Counted from the stretch's first letter, positions 35,674 to 48,300 are shown. The stretch is 64,000 bases of DNA from Begonia masoniana (GCA_022432975.1 CM039509.1:17124175-17188174), one strand, 5' to 3'. Program-made: numbers and translations. The notes: a model not told the origin generated them from the sequence alone.

Positions 35674-36475
35674 CTAAAGCATTTCATAAATAGAGGCATT
35701 AAAATTGATCTTAATTAAGCGAACTCTAAACTTAAACTAAGTCTCTAGCCAAATCCAACTAAAATCTAATTAAATGGGCCACTAATTTGGGTTCGGTAAA
35801 AACCGACCTAAAACTTCGAACGCGCGTAACTTTCGCGTCGGTTATCGGAATCGAACGATTCCAGCGGCCACGTACTCCTCTAATAACCTATTTTAATCTG
35901 CCAAAAGGAATTTCAAAACAAATGACCGGAGCTAGGTCAATTTATCAAAAACCCGAAACTGCCCTTTTTCAGAAAATTCCCCTTTTTCGATTTTTCATCA
36001 AAACTCATCAATTTCTTCACCAATCTATCCTCCTAACATCCAATTAACATAAACTAACCTAAAATCGAAGTTTTCATTTAAGAAAACCCTAAGCCCTAAT
36101 TCGGGTTTCACTGAATTTCGCCCAAATTGGGCATTCCGCGGCCAAGCATCAATAGCCGACCCTAGGGTTGGCAAACCCACGCCGGAAGTGACCGAAATTG
36201 GTCGGAGATCGGAGCTCAATCGAGCTCGCCACCCACAGCTACAAAAACCGAGCAAGAACAGGGAGCAAAATGCTTACCGTTCGGTTTAGTGCGCGAGGAG
36301 GAACCGGAGCCTCACGCCGCCGTCGTCTGCACGCCTGAACGGTGGTCGGAGCCGTGGTCGCCGTCGGTCGCGCATCTCGCTTCTCCCCTGTTCGCTCTCG
36401 GCGTCGGGCTCGAGCTCGAGCTCGATGAAAACCAACAGAATGGTTTTTACCATTCTGTTGATTTTAGTTATTATT

Positions 36476-36515
<40 letters not shown>

Positions 36516-36862
36516 TTAATTATCCTAATTCCTATTAAAACATTAATATACCGTTTCGCTCTTCCGTAAATCCCGTATATCTCCACAAATTCCAATTTAA
36601 TCTTAGAGTTCTAACAAAACTCACCGTTCCCAAAACGGACTTATTTTACTATTTTTACGAATTAATATACTAAAAGGCTAAAACGGGAACTCTAGCATTA
36701 CTCTTCCCGATTTGGGTTTCTAAAATTTCACTTATTCTTCTACAAATTCCCGTAAATATCTAGGGTCCTAATAAAACTATCCGCTCGCAAAACGGACCTA
36801 ATTTACTAATTTACCAAAATAGCCATGGAGCGGAAACCCGAAAACTCGGGTGTTACAGCCTT

Positions 36863-38394
36863 CCTGAGCGTATATGCAGTCTGATCGTGTTTTCCAGGGC
36901 AACGTCGTCTCAGTAGGAAGTAATACCCTTTATGCCTGTCAGATAGTTATGGATATAGAGGTGTATGATCTTATATTTGGGAATGGACTGGCTATCTTTC
37001 CACTTCGCCTCTATCGACTGCCGATCCGGGTTAGTGACTTTTCGACCCAAGGATAGAGAGGAGTTTGCCTATCAGGCAATGAATAAGTTAAGTAGCCTGC
37101 CAACTTCCTATTCCATGAAGGTCAGAGAACAGTTTAAGGATGAGAGCTCAGTTTACTTGGCTGTAGCAATTGATACTCAGCTGCTAAATAGAGTAAAGCC
37201 GAGTGACCTTCCCATCGTGAAAGAGTTTGCCAAAATCTTTCGCGACGATCTGCCTGGTTTACCACCAGACTAGGAGATTAAATTTGTGATTGATGTTTAT
37301 CCTAGTTCGGCGCCTGTGTCCAAGAATCCTTACAGGTTGGCGCCGGTCGAGTTGAAGGAATTGAATCAGCTTGAGGAGTTGTTGGATAAGGGTTTCATTC
37401 GACCCAGTTTTTCTCCTTGGAGTGCGCCTATTCTATTTGTTAAGAAGAAAGACGGGACCCTCAGGATGTGTGTGGATTACAGAGAGCTGAATAAGCTGAC
37501 AATGAAGAATAAGTATCCACTACCCCGAATAGATAATTTATTTGACCAACTGCAAGGTGCCCGAGTGTTTTTGAGGATTGATCTACGCTCGGGTTATTAT
37601 CAGTTGAAGGTCAGGAGAGAAGATATTCAGAAGACTGTCTTCCGAACGAGGTATGGGCATTATGAATTTCTTGTTATGTCTTTCGGACTTACTAATGCCC
37701 CTGTAGCGTTTATGGATTTCATGAACCGTGTTTTCAATGAGTATTTGGACAAATTTGTCGTTGTTTTTATAGATGACATCTTTGTCTATTCAAAGACGAA
37801 GGAAGAACACGAGGAGCACTTGAGAATAGTTCTGAGAATTCTATGTCAGCACCAGTTATATCTGAACTTCTCCAAGTGCGAGTTTTGCCTGAATCAAATT
37901 GGTTTTCTCGGCCATATTATATCTCAAGAGGGAATTTCTGTTGATCCGAGCAAAATACAAGTTGTTAAAGAGGGCCACAACCTAAGAATGTGCGAGAGGT
38001 GCGTGGATTTCTCAGATTTGCCCGGTATTACAGGAAGTTCATCGAGGGGTTTTCAAATATCGCAGTTCCCCTTTCACGCTTGATGCGAAAGAATGAAAAG
38101 TTTGTATGGTCTGCTGCATGTGAAAAGAGCTTCAATGAGCTGAAACAAAAATTGACTACGGCTCCAGTTTTGACATTGCCAGTTGATGGCGATAAGTTTA
38201 GTATTTACTGTGATGCTTCCAAGATCAGACTCGGTTGTGTGTTGATGCAGGAGGGCAGGGTCATTGCTTATGCTTCTCGGCAGTTAAAGCCATATGAGCA
38301 GAATTATACGCATGACCTTGAATTAGCAGCCGTGGTCTTCGCACTGAAAATCTGGAGACACTATTTATATAGGCAACAGTGCGAGATATTCTAG
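36863..38394 (+). pseudogene. pol: Element F protease end - RT - RNase H
   Basis: After solo LTR G, protease resumes with a frameshift (the GERMQS equivalent is damaged), then GMDWLSFHFASIDCRSGLVT and a long linker to DDLPGLPPD, where a TAG stands at 37271. RT runs 37286-~37970: [63 protein letters not shown] and the active site [10 protein letters not shown] frameshift near 37970 moves the frame to 37990-38394 (RNase [37 protein letters not shown]). A stop follows CEIF, where relatives read SDHKSLKYL. Confidence 0.9.
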
Positions 38395-39965
38395 ACGACA
38401 AGAGCTTGAAGTATTTGTTTACGCAGAAAAAACTGAACATGCGGCAGTGAAGATGGCTGGAATTTGTTAAAGACTATGTGTTTGAAATCATGTACCACCT
38501 AGGAAAGGCGAACAAAGTCGCAGATGCTTTGAGCAGAATACCTACTGCGAGCCAGCCTTCACTTGCAACAATGTCGATGACGTTGAGGTCTGAGATTGAG
38601 AGGTTTGACGTAGAGATTGTGGCTGAGTTGTCCACTATGCTTGCCAACATTTCTCTTAAGCTGACTATTTTAGACAAGATACGTGAAGCGCAACAGAAAG
38701 ATTTATTATGTGAGGAGCTTCGCTCGAGTATGATATCCGGAGACTCGTCCGATCTTAATCTTTTGGAAGATGGAATATTGAAATTCAGGCATAGATGGTA
38801 CGTGCCTAACAATGAAGAATTGAAGATGGAGATTTTGGCCAAAGCCCATTCTTCAGCTTATTATGTGCACCCGGGAAGTACCAAGATGTACCGGGATTTA
38901 AAACAACACTTTTGGTGGCCGAACATGAAAATGAAAGTTGCTAAGTATGTTGAAACCTGTCTGATTTGTCAACAGGTTAAGGCAGAACACTAAAGACCGG
39001 CCGGAACATTACAGCCACTGCCGATTCAGAAGTGGAAATGGGAGTAGATCTCCATGGACTTTATAGTGGGACTCCCGAGAATGATAAAAGGGAATGATGG
39101 TATCTGGGTGATAGTGGACTATTTGACAAAGACGGCCCACTTTCTATCTGTTAAGATGACCTATTTTATGGATTAGCTTGCCGATCTTTATGTGCAAGAG
39201 ATCGTCAGATTACATGGAGTACCTAGTTCGATTGTCTCTGATAGAGATGCCAGATTTACTTCAAAGTTCTGGAAGAGTCTACACAAGGCTATGAGAACTC
39301 AGCTAAATTTCAGCACGACATTTCATCCTCAGACTAATGGACAGACAGAGAGAACGAATCAGATCTTGGAGGATATGCTTAGAGCGTGCGTGTTGAAATT
39401 TCAGGGCTTGGGGAGTCGATATTTTCCCTTGATCGAGTTCTCGTACAATAACAGTTTCCAAGCTACTATTGGCATGGCTCCATATGAAGCGTTGTATGGT
39501 CAAAAGTGTAGGTCTCCGCTGTACTGGGACGAGGTTTGCGAAGCTAGTATAATAGGCCCAGATATTTTGCAGCAAACAGCGTAGAAGATTGCCATTATCA
39601 GACAACGTATCGATACAGCTAAGAGCCGATAGAAGAGCTATGCTGACACTCGACGGATCGGGACTATGGCATACAGGTTACAGCTTCCGACATCCCTTGA
39701 GGGCATTCACGATGTGTTTCACGTGTCTATGCTCAGGAAGTGTCTACGCGATCCGTCGCATGTCGTAGAAGCAAAGGAGATTGAGGTGCAACCTACCTTG
39801 ACTTACGTGGAGAGACCTGTTCGAATTTTAGAATCCTCTATCAAGGTCTTGCACAATAAGGAAATCCTGCTAGTCAAAGTCTTATGGCGGAACCATGGCG
39901 TAGAAGAGGCTACTTGGGAAAGACAGCAGGATATGATGTCTAAGTATCATGAGTTGTTTGTATAA
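38395..39965 (+). pseudogene. pol: Element F integrase
   Basis: Spacer and zinc-binding region ([43 protein letters not shown] then TAA at 38991), core with [38 protein letters not shown] and the MAPYEALYGQKCRSPLYWDE Glu region, then stops at 39582 and ~39631. Between YADTRR (ending ~39658) and AYRLQLP (39667) about 140 bp are missing compared with C, removing the GPY/F module. The chromodomain-like tail (VLWRNHGVEEATWERQQDMM) is preserved, ending TAA at 39963. Confidence 0.88.
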
Positions 39966-40949
39966 TCAAATTTTGAGAACAAAGTTTTAAATAAGGTGGA
40001 TGAAATGTAACACCCGGTTTTACGAGATTTAGTAATTCTAATATGTAATGGCATTTTTGTAAATATGTCAGATTAAGTCCCTTTTGTTAATAGAAAGCGG
40101 TATTAAGGTTCTAATGATTAATATGAATTTTAGAAGAAATTCAGGAATCTTTGGAATTATAACGCTAATTTTACAAGTTTTGTGTTTCTCGTAATATAAA
40201 CGATATTGTAGTAAATATAGTAAACGAAGTCCGATTTGTGAACGGAGAGTTTTGTTGGAACCCTAGTGAACAATTTGAATTATTAGTGAAATAAGAAAAT
40301 TTTGAAGAAAACGAATGGTTAGCTAAATAACGAAACAAAGGACGAAACAAATATAAAATCAAAAGAAAGGGCAAAAAGGTAATTTGCCAAGACAATTTAT
40401 TAAAATCACAATTTCCCTCTTCCTCCAAAACACTTCACGCGATTCCACTCTGCGAAATCTCCCTCCGACAGTGATTTTGCTCTTCCCTCGTGCGTTCCTT
40501 CCTCCGGCGACGAGAACTCCTCCGGTGACTCGGTTTTCTTCACATTTTCTTCTCCAAATCCGACCCTAGGTACGATTCTATGATTTTTGGAAGGTTTACT
40601 TCGATTTCTAGAGTTTAAACGACTAGGGCTCGTTTAGGTTTTTTGTTAAAAATGTGATTTAGAGTTTAAAATCGATAGATCTACTGTATTTGTGAGTACA
40701 ATGGACGTATTAGGCGTTATTGGACACAGTTAATTAGTTTAATAAAGAATGTTAGGGTTTCAGAAAAATTAGAGCTTTGGAAAACTCCATTAATGGAGAT
40801 TTTGAGGTGTCGAGCATGAATTGCTTGATAAAATGCCTCAATGAGTTAAATTGAAGTTTTAGAAAATTTCTTTAGTTAAGATTTTGGTTAATTTGGACGT
40901 TTAATGGCTTAAACGCGTTTTAACGATGATTGTTGTGAATTTGCCTTAG

Positions 40950-40994
40950 GTGAACAACGCTAGTGAACGGAGCTTGAGTTTCAACGGACGTTAG
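40950..40994 (+). other. Putative LTR leader mini-exon, 45 nt (element F)
   Basis: Preceded by TTGCCTTAG, followed by GTAAGTTCTT. Starts GTGAACAACGCTAGTGAACG and ends GGACGTTAG. Two stops in the phase-1 frame argue that, at least here, it is not coding. Confidence 0.55.
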
Positions 40995-42097
40995 GTAAGT
41001 TCTTGTGACTTACTATGGCCGATTAGCCTACACCGTATGTCGAAGTTGCGCCGAGGAGTATTGGAGTTTGTTTGTTTAACTGCTTTGGTTGAGTAGTGAG
41101 GATTAGTTCTTTTACAGGTTATGCTTTTATCGTCTTTATGGTACACATGTCATATGTTTACTTTATGCATTTAGCTGTTCATGCATCACGTATTTTAAAA
41201 TAGCATGAAAATGGATTTCTGCACGAGTTTATGAAAATTAAACGAATCTACGTAATTTGTTATCTGGTCATGGCGAGGTGGGGTTCAGGCATGGCTGTTT
41301 ATGGATGTAAGCATGTCTTCCCCCCGGTAGATGGAAAGGGCTATCCAACTGCCAGACGTGCCCTCTCCATCTGGTGAGAGTAGACCTCAGTGACATCTCT
41401 GTTATCTGTAATGATCTGTTATGTTAAGTAATCTGCATGATTTCTGAAACTCATATGCACAGCATGCATCATCATTTACGAAGCTTGCTGAGCCTTTAGC
41501 TCATAGTTGTCTGTATGGTGTAGGTGATTTTGATACAGGTGAGGACGAGATCCCTCCACCCGAGGAATGAACAGTTAAAGGAATGATGGCCCGTGAGAGT
41601 GTGCTGGGCAGTCGGTGCGCATCTCAACCCGTGGGGAATATAAGTAAGCGTTTTGAGGGAATTCGGTTAATTTTGGGTTGATGGTGGATTAGATAGGATA
41701 ATTGTACAGTTAGATACATTTTAGGTTGTTTGGGATCTGGATAGTTAACGGATTGATGTATTGATGTTTTTAAAAACGTTTTGTTAAACTTGTCAATTAG
41801 ATAATATTGAACTGCTGGATTGTTGAATTTCGTAGGGTTTTGTTTGGTTTTCAAATGGATCAACGCAGTTTGTTTTCGTTAAAACTTGTTTCATTTTAAA
41901 TACGTCTCGAGTTATTTTTGGGTGAGATTATAGAGAATGTACGAGTCTTGGGCAATTTTTTTGTTGAAATACATTGTTGGGACGTATGTAGAATGGTGTG
42001 TATGTGAAGGGAGTATGTAAGAAGAGGAAAAAGAACGAAGACAAAGAAAGAGGAAGAAGCATGCTCTCTGGAAATTTCGGATTCCAGAGAGTATGCC

Positions 42098-42310
42098 AAT
42101 CGATCTCCTAAGGAGGCGATCGATCGGTAAGAAGAGTCGGCACTCTCTGAAAAATCGAGAGAGTGTGTCGATCGATCGCCTAAAAGGGACGATCGATCGG
42201 ATGTTGATCGATCGTTGGGGCGATCGATCTGCTATATGTTGGGCGATCGATCGCCCCCATGTTTCACAACACAGCCGATCGATCGGCTGAAATGGCCGAT
42301 CGATCGGCCA
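42098..42310. repeat. Cluster of CGATCGATCG palindromes in F LTR
   Basis: At least eight GATCGATC-centred units in 210 bp. Perfect palindromes include 42241-42256 (GGGCGATCGATCGCCC), 42272-42289 (CAGCCGATCGATCGGCTG) and 42293-42310 (TGGCCGATCGATCGGCCA). Different arms flank one shared core. Confidence 0.9.
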
Positions 42311-42538
42311 TACTTTTTACTGGCAGAATGCCCATTCTGCCCCTGGTGTTCTGTGCCTTTAAGATTTTAATTTTTATTAATTGTTTTTCTATGTTTTCTT
42401 AAATGTTTTTAAACCCATTTCAACTATTTATACTTTAATTTAACGATTTAACGAAAAGGTTAATTTGAAAATGTTTAATGTTTAAAAAAAAATAAAAATT
42501 TATACGGGAAATTAAGGGTATAGTTAAGGGACGTTACA

Positions 42539-43148
42539 CACACGGCATTAAAACCGAGTCTAAACCAATCGGACTCCATTAGTTCTACTTATCTATCCTC
42601 CATAATCGCAAATAATTCATTATCATCCACAATTCTATAGCCACTAATTTCTATCTTCACACAGCAAATTCAAACGAAACTCTAAGAAACTCTGGACGAT
42701 TAAAAGTAAAAACCCAGATAATAACTTCCAAAATGTTAGAGTCTTACCTAGGATCGCGGTGGAAGAAGAAAGCGCAAAGAAAACCGATGATCGAAGTGAA
42801 ACGTCGGTTGTCGGAAAAGATAACGCGGGAGGGGAAGAAATCGCCTAAGTCCTCTTGAGAACGATTTTTCAGAATGAGAATCGTGGAAGGCATTTGCTTT
42901 TTTAATAAAAGCTTGAGTGGTTAAAATGACCATTTTGCCCTTCCTTTCATTTCTATTTGTTTGTTCGCCTATTTTGTTAATTGATCTATCGATCCGTTTT
43001 CTTCAAATTTTTTATTTCGCCATAAATTCCAATTTGTTACTATGGTTCCATTAAAACTTTTCGTTAGCCAAACAGACTTAATTTGACATATTTACAAAAA
43101 TGCCATTACATAGTGGAATTATAAAATCCTGTAAAACCGGGTGTTACA
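42539..43148 (-). mobile_element. Truncated LTR N (sense 5' part, minus orientation)
   Basis: Right end ACCGGGTGTTACA; its sense 5' ~100 nt match F's LTR start (TGTAACACCCGGTTTTAC, ATGTAATGGCATTTTTG). Contains the exon-1 donor (CCTAG/GTAAG on the minus strand near 42745). Cut at 42538 by F. Confidence 0.8.
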
Positions 43149-44018
43149 ATTATGGTGTAGGCCGAATCGGCCAACGAGTCACGAAGACTTACCTCGGGTC
43201 CTAAGCACACCGAGCACTGTCTGTGAGCCTTGTTCATCTAAGCCAATCCACAATATTCTTTATTAAAACCGGGCCTAAACAATCAAACCTCGAAAACTAA
43301 CAAAATTCCTAGCTAAAGGAAATTTCCTAAAATTCTAATTTACTTCTCTCGGGCATTTTGTCGAGCAATTTACACTCTATAGTACTAAAACCTCCATTAA
43401 TGGAGTTTCTCAAGCTTTCCAACCTCCAAAACTCCAACAATCAACAATAAATCGCTTAACTACGTCCAATAATTATAAATATGTCCATTAGAGCCATAAA
43501 TACGTTAAACCTAACAGTTTCTAACATAACCTGACTATTTCGGCAAAACCTTAAATGAAACCCTAAGCGTTTAAACCCTAGAAATCGACAACCAACCGTC
43601 CAAAAGTATAGAATCTTACCTAGGGTCGTGATTGGAGAAGAAAACGTGAAGAATCGATCGCTGGAAATGGAGGGATCATCGGCGTTGAAGGAAACGGAGG
43701 GAGAGGGGAAGAAAATCGCCAAAGGGAGAAGTATCTCCCTTTTTGCAGAATGAAGCAACGAAATGGGGGGGGGGGGGGGGGGGTATAAAAATTAACTCAA
43801 TCAAATTACCGTTTCTCCCTTTACATCAACATTCTGCCTATTTCATTATTTAACTATCGATTCGGTTTCTCTAAATTTTATTATTCCACAAAATATTCTA
43901 ATTCATTACTAGGGCTCTAATAAAACCATCTGCTTACAAAACGGGTCTAGTTTACTATATTTACTAAAATACCCTTTATATTACGAAAATATCAAAAACT
44001 CGTAAAATCGGCGTTACA
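43149..44018 (-). mobile_element. Truncated LTR M (minus orientation)
   Basis: Right end AATCGGCGTTACA. Contains exon 1 with donor at 43620/43619, intron 1, a 45-nt mini-exon (43193-43237) and the start of intron 2, where N interrupts it. A poly-G run of about 18 nt lies at 43766-43783. Confidence 0.8.
43193..43237 (-). other. Putative LTR leader mini-exon, 45 nt (LTR M)
   Basis: Minus strand: preceded by GGCTTAG, followed by GTAAGTCTTC. Starts ATGAACAAGGCTCACAGACA, ends GGACCCGAG. No stop in the phase-1 frame. Confidence 0.55.
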
Positions 44019-44171
44019 TCTCTAAAAATTCCCTTATTCCTCCAGATTCTCTAATTTACTCATAGGGTTCCAATAAAACTTTCTGTTTGTAAAACAGACT
44101 TAATTCACAGTATTTACGAAAATGCCATTACATAGCGGAAATTCTAAAATCCGTAAAAACTAGGTGTTATA
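44019..44171 (-). mobile_element. Truncated LTR O (sense 5' end, 153 bp)
   Basis: Ends AACTAGGTGTTATA (TG to TA in the terminal dinucleotide) and contains the AAAATGCCATTACATAGCGG block common to N and F LTRs. Cut by M. Confidence 0.75.
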
Positions 44172-44520
44172 GTGTTGTTGCACTGGGCCAAGGTTTTGGC
44201 CCATTTTGAAGCCCATTTCGAAGCCCATTTCTAACCAAGGCCTCCAGCCACCCTAGTTCTATAAAAGCATGGTTATTGGTGCTTGTAATAGTTGTTGATG
44301 ATATGAGAATAACCTAATTTCGGTTGAAGAGTTTGGAGTTTAAAACCGGTGAACAGTAAGGCTCGGTTCAGTCAAGAACTGAGAAGGAATTCTCCCCTAT
44401 GAGCTTTCAAGCCCACGGTTGCTTGAATAGCTTTTGTTCCACTCTTCTTCCCTCTCTTTATAGAGTATGATACACGAAGAAGGTGGCCATAACCTGTTCC
44501 ATTTGCTGCCAATCTTCCTT
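44172..44520 (+). mobile_element. E-related LTR fragment
   Basis: Shares CTATAAAAGCATGGTTATTG, GTGCTTGTAA and the AAGGCTCGGTT...AACTGAGA text with LTR E. No poly-T. Boundaries are approximate. Confidence 0.6.
44259..44267 (+). promoter_or_regulatory. TATA box in E-related LTR fragment
   Basis: CTATAAAAG followed by CATGGT, as in the D-family LTR. Confidence 0.5.
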
Positions 44521-44782
44521 GGAAAATTTTTATGCCGAGAGCTTACAAAAGATTGCTCATCGGACAACATCTGGCGTTCTTCACATAACTTTTGATTTTC
44601 TCATTTTTTGGACCTGAAACTTTAAGGAAATATTGTTGACACATTCGTTGCATTTGGATTTCATTTGGTCGATCAAATCTGTACTTATTTCAGAGCCATT
44701 CTCGGCCTAGCCGAGTTACTATTTCTTATCATTGATTAATCTGGTTGTTTGTTTGTAGAACACGAGTCATTGTAGGTGGAAT
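44521..44782. other. Unassigned sequence between LTR fragment and plastid insert
   Basis: Probably more of the E-type leader. No coding signal. Confidence 0.3.
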
Positions 44783-45509
<727 letters not shown>

Positions 45510-45743
45510 AAGAGTAAATCCAATGCTTGAAGTAAAAAGAAATTTATACATATTAGGTTGGACAGAACGGATTGGATTGTATTTAATAAATATTCCATTG
45601 TCCTTTCTTTTCAACTAATTTCTATAAAATTTCTTTTTTTATGTTTTGGCTCGGCTAGGTGGGATAGCCGAGCCATTCCCTTTTATGATATTGAGTCGGA
45701 CAAAACCAAGAAAATGAAGAACAAAATCTATTCTCCGAACAAA
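45510..45743. other. Plastid psbC-trnS spacer (transferred)
   Basis: Continues the plastid gene order psbC-trnS-UGA. No gene. Confidence 0.7.
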
Positions 45744-45836
45744 AGGAGAGAGAGGAATTCGAACCCTCGATAGTTCTTTGTTTCAAACTATACCGATTTT
45801 CAAGACCGAAACTATCAACCACTCGGCCATATCTCC
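45744..45836 (-). tRNA. trnS-UGA: trnS-UGA, plastid-derived, probably degenerate
   Basis: Minus strand GGAGATATGGCCGAGTGG ... CTTGAAA (anticodon TGA) ... GAGGGTTCGAATTCCTC. Long variable arm typical of Ser tRNA. Acceptor position 6 (T) mispairs with C. The anticodon stem and T stem each have one G-T wobble where a plastid gene would have G-C. Opposite strand to psbC and just downstream, as in plastid genomes. Activity in the nucleus is unlikely. Confidence 0.92.
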
Positions 45837-46110
45837 AAAAGAGAATTTCTTTTTTCTTTTTATTACACCGAAAAGAACATGGACATAGAAGTTGATACCA
45901 TTACTATCTATACGATATAAAGATATCGTATCCGGTATGATTATATAAGATATGATATAGCATACACTTTTTTTGTGAAGTAAAAAAAAAAAATATCCAT
46001 TATCCATGCCTAAAGTGTTAAAAAGATACTAATAAGTCATATGGAATTAATGGATTTACGGTAAAATCCCTCCATGATGGATTTTCTTATAATTTTTTAT
46101 TGGCCTTGTA
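45837..46110. other. Probable plastid spacer beyond trnS-UGA
   Basis: AT-rich, with ATACGATATAAAGATATCGTAT inverted-repeat text (no more than local hairpins) at 45912-45933. Consistent with the trnS-psbZ spacer; the end point is uncertain. Confidence 0.45.
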
Positions 46111-47789
46111 GCTAGTTTCAAAGATTGAATGTCCATATTGGCATCTTAAAAACGATCCCTCATTTTGAGATGTAATGTAAGCTTAGCCATTAGCTTGGCA
46201 CTCGCTTTTTGATTCCTGCTCTTCCTGAAGAAATGTCTTCGTAACCTTGTCCCGCTACACCCATGGCTTTCTGTCTTGACTCTATGCCTTAGGCTTCTTT
46301 TCTTACTTCTTTGATGAGTATCCAAAAATGCCTCCTTGAAGCAAGTGTTCCTCGGCTGTCAAGTTAGGGAGTGCAATACTAGAAGTAGGAATTTGAATAA
46401 CTACTTTTTTACTGGGCTCTTTCGTAATACACTGAAGGCGTACCCGTTGTTCTCGTATTAGCTGTTCACGTACCAGTTCTAGTCTTAGAAGTTCCAATAA
46501 GAGCTGTTGGTGTCAGATTTGAGGGAAAGAAGGCTGAGGACAAGATAAAGAGTCTAATTAAGAGGTCCATGCCCTGCTTTTTTTATTTACCCGGTCTTTC
46601 TTTTATGGTGAGTTCATAGCCGGTCTTCCTAAATGCGTCAGCGCAGTGCCTTCCAGAACTCTATTACCTTCCCTTCTTCCTTTTGCAGTAACTTTAGCTA
46701 TTTCATCCGGTGCCAGTGCTCTCGTACGAGTACCTGCGGTTGATGATTTAATGGATACCTTCTCTTCAAGGTGATTAACTAACCTTTAGGGAGTGAGTGC
46801 AAAAAGCAGAATAAGTTTCTCGTCTGCTTCAATAAGATCGAAAAGGCAATCATAGGAATAAGGCAAGGCTAGGTTCACTTTCTATATCTTTGTTCTAAGA
46901 ATCGAAATCTTTTCTTCTGTGAAAGAGCCACACACAACAGACTTTCTCCCCCCGTATCGAAGAATTCAGTCCTTTTTCCCCTCTAAAAGATCATTTGAAA
47001 CCAACAAATAACATTTCTTAATAAAAACTGGAGCCCTCCTGAGCTATACCTCGACGAGCGATCTCTTGTCTAGGGCTTAACTAAGACCTACTCCTAGCTC
47101 ATCTTTCGTGGCCTCTAAAGGGTTGAATCAACCCTCTTTCTCTTTACCGATTGCAGATGATTATTCTCAAGCTGACACTTTTCTGCCTCTACCACATATC
47201 TATGCAGTAACTCTTGGGCAAAAGCCCTTTTCTTTGTAAAACAATGTCTCCACGGGCTTGAGTAAAGTAGTACTGAGCTACGGGCTTCTCCCTCACTTCT
47301 TCTTATACCGTTCGTGTCTAGGCAAGGAGTCAATCATACATAACTTCCTTAACTTAAGCTAAGAAGAAAGTGGGTTATTCCCTGTAGGGCTGTTACACAT
47401 GTTCCTTCTGGGGGAGAAGCAGCACTCTTGTCGACTCTCCACTTTTGCTTTCAATGAGTTCAGATGCATAGAATTTTGGGTAAGACATGCCATGCGTAGA
47501 AGAGTAAGCGCTTGAAGCTGAATCCGAGAGAATCTAAGATATAAGCGGGAAGGAACTAAGTTAGGGAAATTCCTTCTTGATCTAAATCCTCCCAAAAAGC
47601 ATTACTGGCGAACAGAAAAAAGCACCTCAGGAGAAGGGGAGCAATTCAAAGAAGGATTGGATGGGAGCAATTCAAGTCAAGCTAGACAAGTTCTCTTAGA
47701 TCTTCTCTTTTGGTTACTCTCATACGGGAGGAAACTAGTGAACTTAGACTTTCTTTGAAATGGAGTTCATAAATCAACATTCGGCCTTC
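46111..47789. other. Mitochondrial-like non-coding DNA
   Basis: Same style as 299-4361 (e.g. CTTTAGCTATTTCATCCGGTG, ACTTTCTATATCTTTG). No supported gene; the open frames of 60-80 codons lack recognisable domains. The plastid piece directly beside it may have moved via mitochondrial DNA. Confidence 0.4.
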
Positions 47790-48300
47790 AAAAAATCAAA
47801 TGCCAAATATCGACGACTGAGATGCTGAAAACACCCCCTCGACCTTGTTGTGTGGTATTGCATCAAACTAAGCTCCTTCGCATTTTTCATATCAACCCGA
47901 ATGAATTAGTCGATCCATAATTTACTTTATCATGCCGCCATCCGGAACATAGAAGATGCACAATTTACTTTCACTTCTTCAGAAATCTTGGCATGATAAA
48001 AAATCTCTATAATAGTCCTGGTCCAATTATCTGCGGCTGCCATATCCGTCAAATTTCCATTAAAAGTTGGGGGGTCCAATTTTCAAAATTTGTCGAAGTC
48101 AATGTCCGCATGTCGTGGCTTATTTGGAATTTGGGTCTGCATATTCACTGCTTGAGCCGCGACAGTGGCTGCCTGAGCTGCCACATTAGCTACTTGCGAC
48201 AGCTGTTTATTTTGTCTGGCCTGTAACTCGATCATGTCCATCATCCGATCGAGTATAGCATCCCTATCATTTCCTATTCCTCTACAATTGGCTATAAGTC
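47790..48300 (-). pseudogene. gag: Element H gag fragment
   Basis: Minus-strand translation shows ILDRMMDMIELQARQNKQLS, an Ala/Gln-rich helix (VANVAAQAATVAAQAVNMQT), a TGA, then LDPPTFNGNLTDMAAADNWT and IIEIFYHAKISEEVKV, which is the gag start and core of a Gypsy element distinct from B/C/F/K. Later text is degraded. Position just inside the primer-binding site and LTR at 48485-48996 fits a 5' end in minus orientation. No pol is present on the left. Confidence 0.7.

Larger units (their letters stand above)
34141..36857 (-). mobile_element. Solo LTR G (2,717 bp), TSD GCCTT
   Basis: On + TGTGACGACCCCAACCCGATC ... GAAAACTCGGGTGTTACA. Perfect 5-bp duplications GCCTT. Inserted in F's protease. 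Shares its opening with the outer LTR (11652) and the block 35777-35925 with solo LTR A. Leader-exon boundaries: exon 1 donor GTAAGC (36277-36272), mini-exon 35629-35673, acceptor before exon 3 at 34874-34875. A ~45-bp TAA array lies at 36472-36515, the position where LTR A has ~909 bp. Confidence 0.94.
32739..42538 (+). mobile_element. Element F: decayed Ty3/Gypsy element lacking its 5' LTR
   Basis: Leader from ~32780 (CCGGGTTTTAAAAACGG, then TCTGTAGACTGC as in B and C), gag, protease, RT, RNase H and integrase on the plus strand, and a complete 3' LTR (40006-42538). The 5' LTR and primer-binding site are missing. Solo LTR G splits the protease. Many stops, frameshifts and an internal deletion mark it as older than C. 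Same pol type as C, including the VEEATWERQQDMM tail. Confidence 0.9.
40006..42538 (+). repeat. Element F 3' LTR (2,533 bp)
   Basis: TGTAACACCCGGTTTTACG ... TTAAGGGACGTTACA, directly after the polypurine-like AATAAGGTGGATGAAA. Leader-exon boundaries: donor 40569/40570, mini-exon 40950-40994, donor GTAAGT 40995, acceptor 41522-41523. The 3' part carries a hairpin pair (42064-42073 with 42082-42091) and a run of CGATCGATCG palindromes (42098-42310). Confidence 0.92.
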
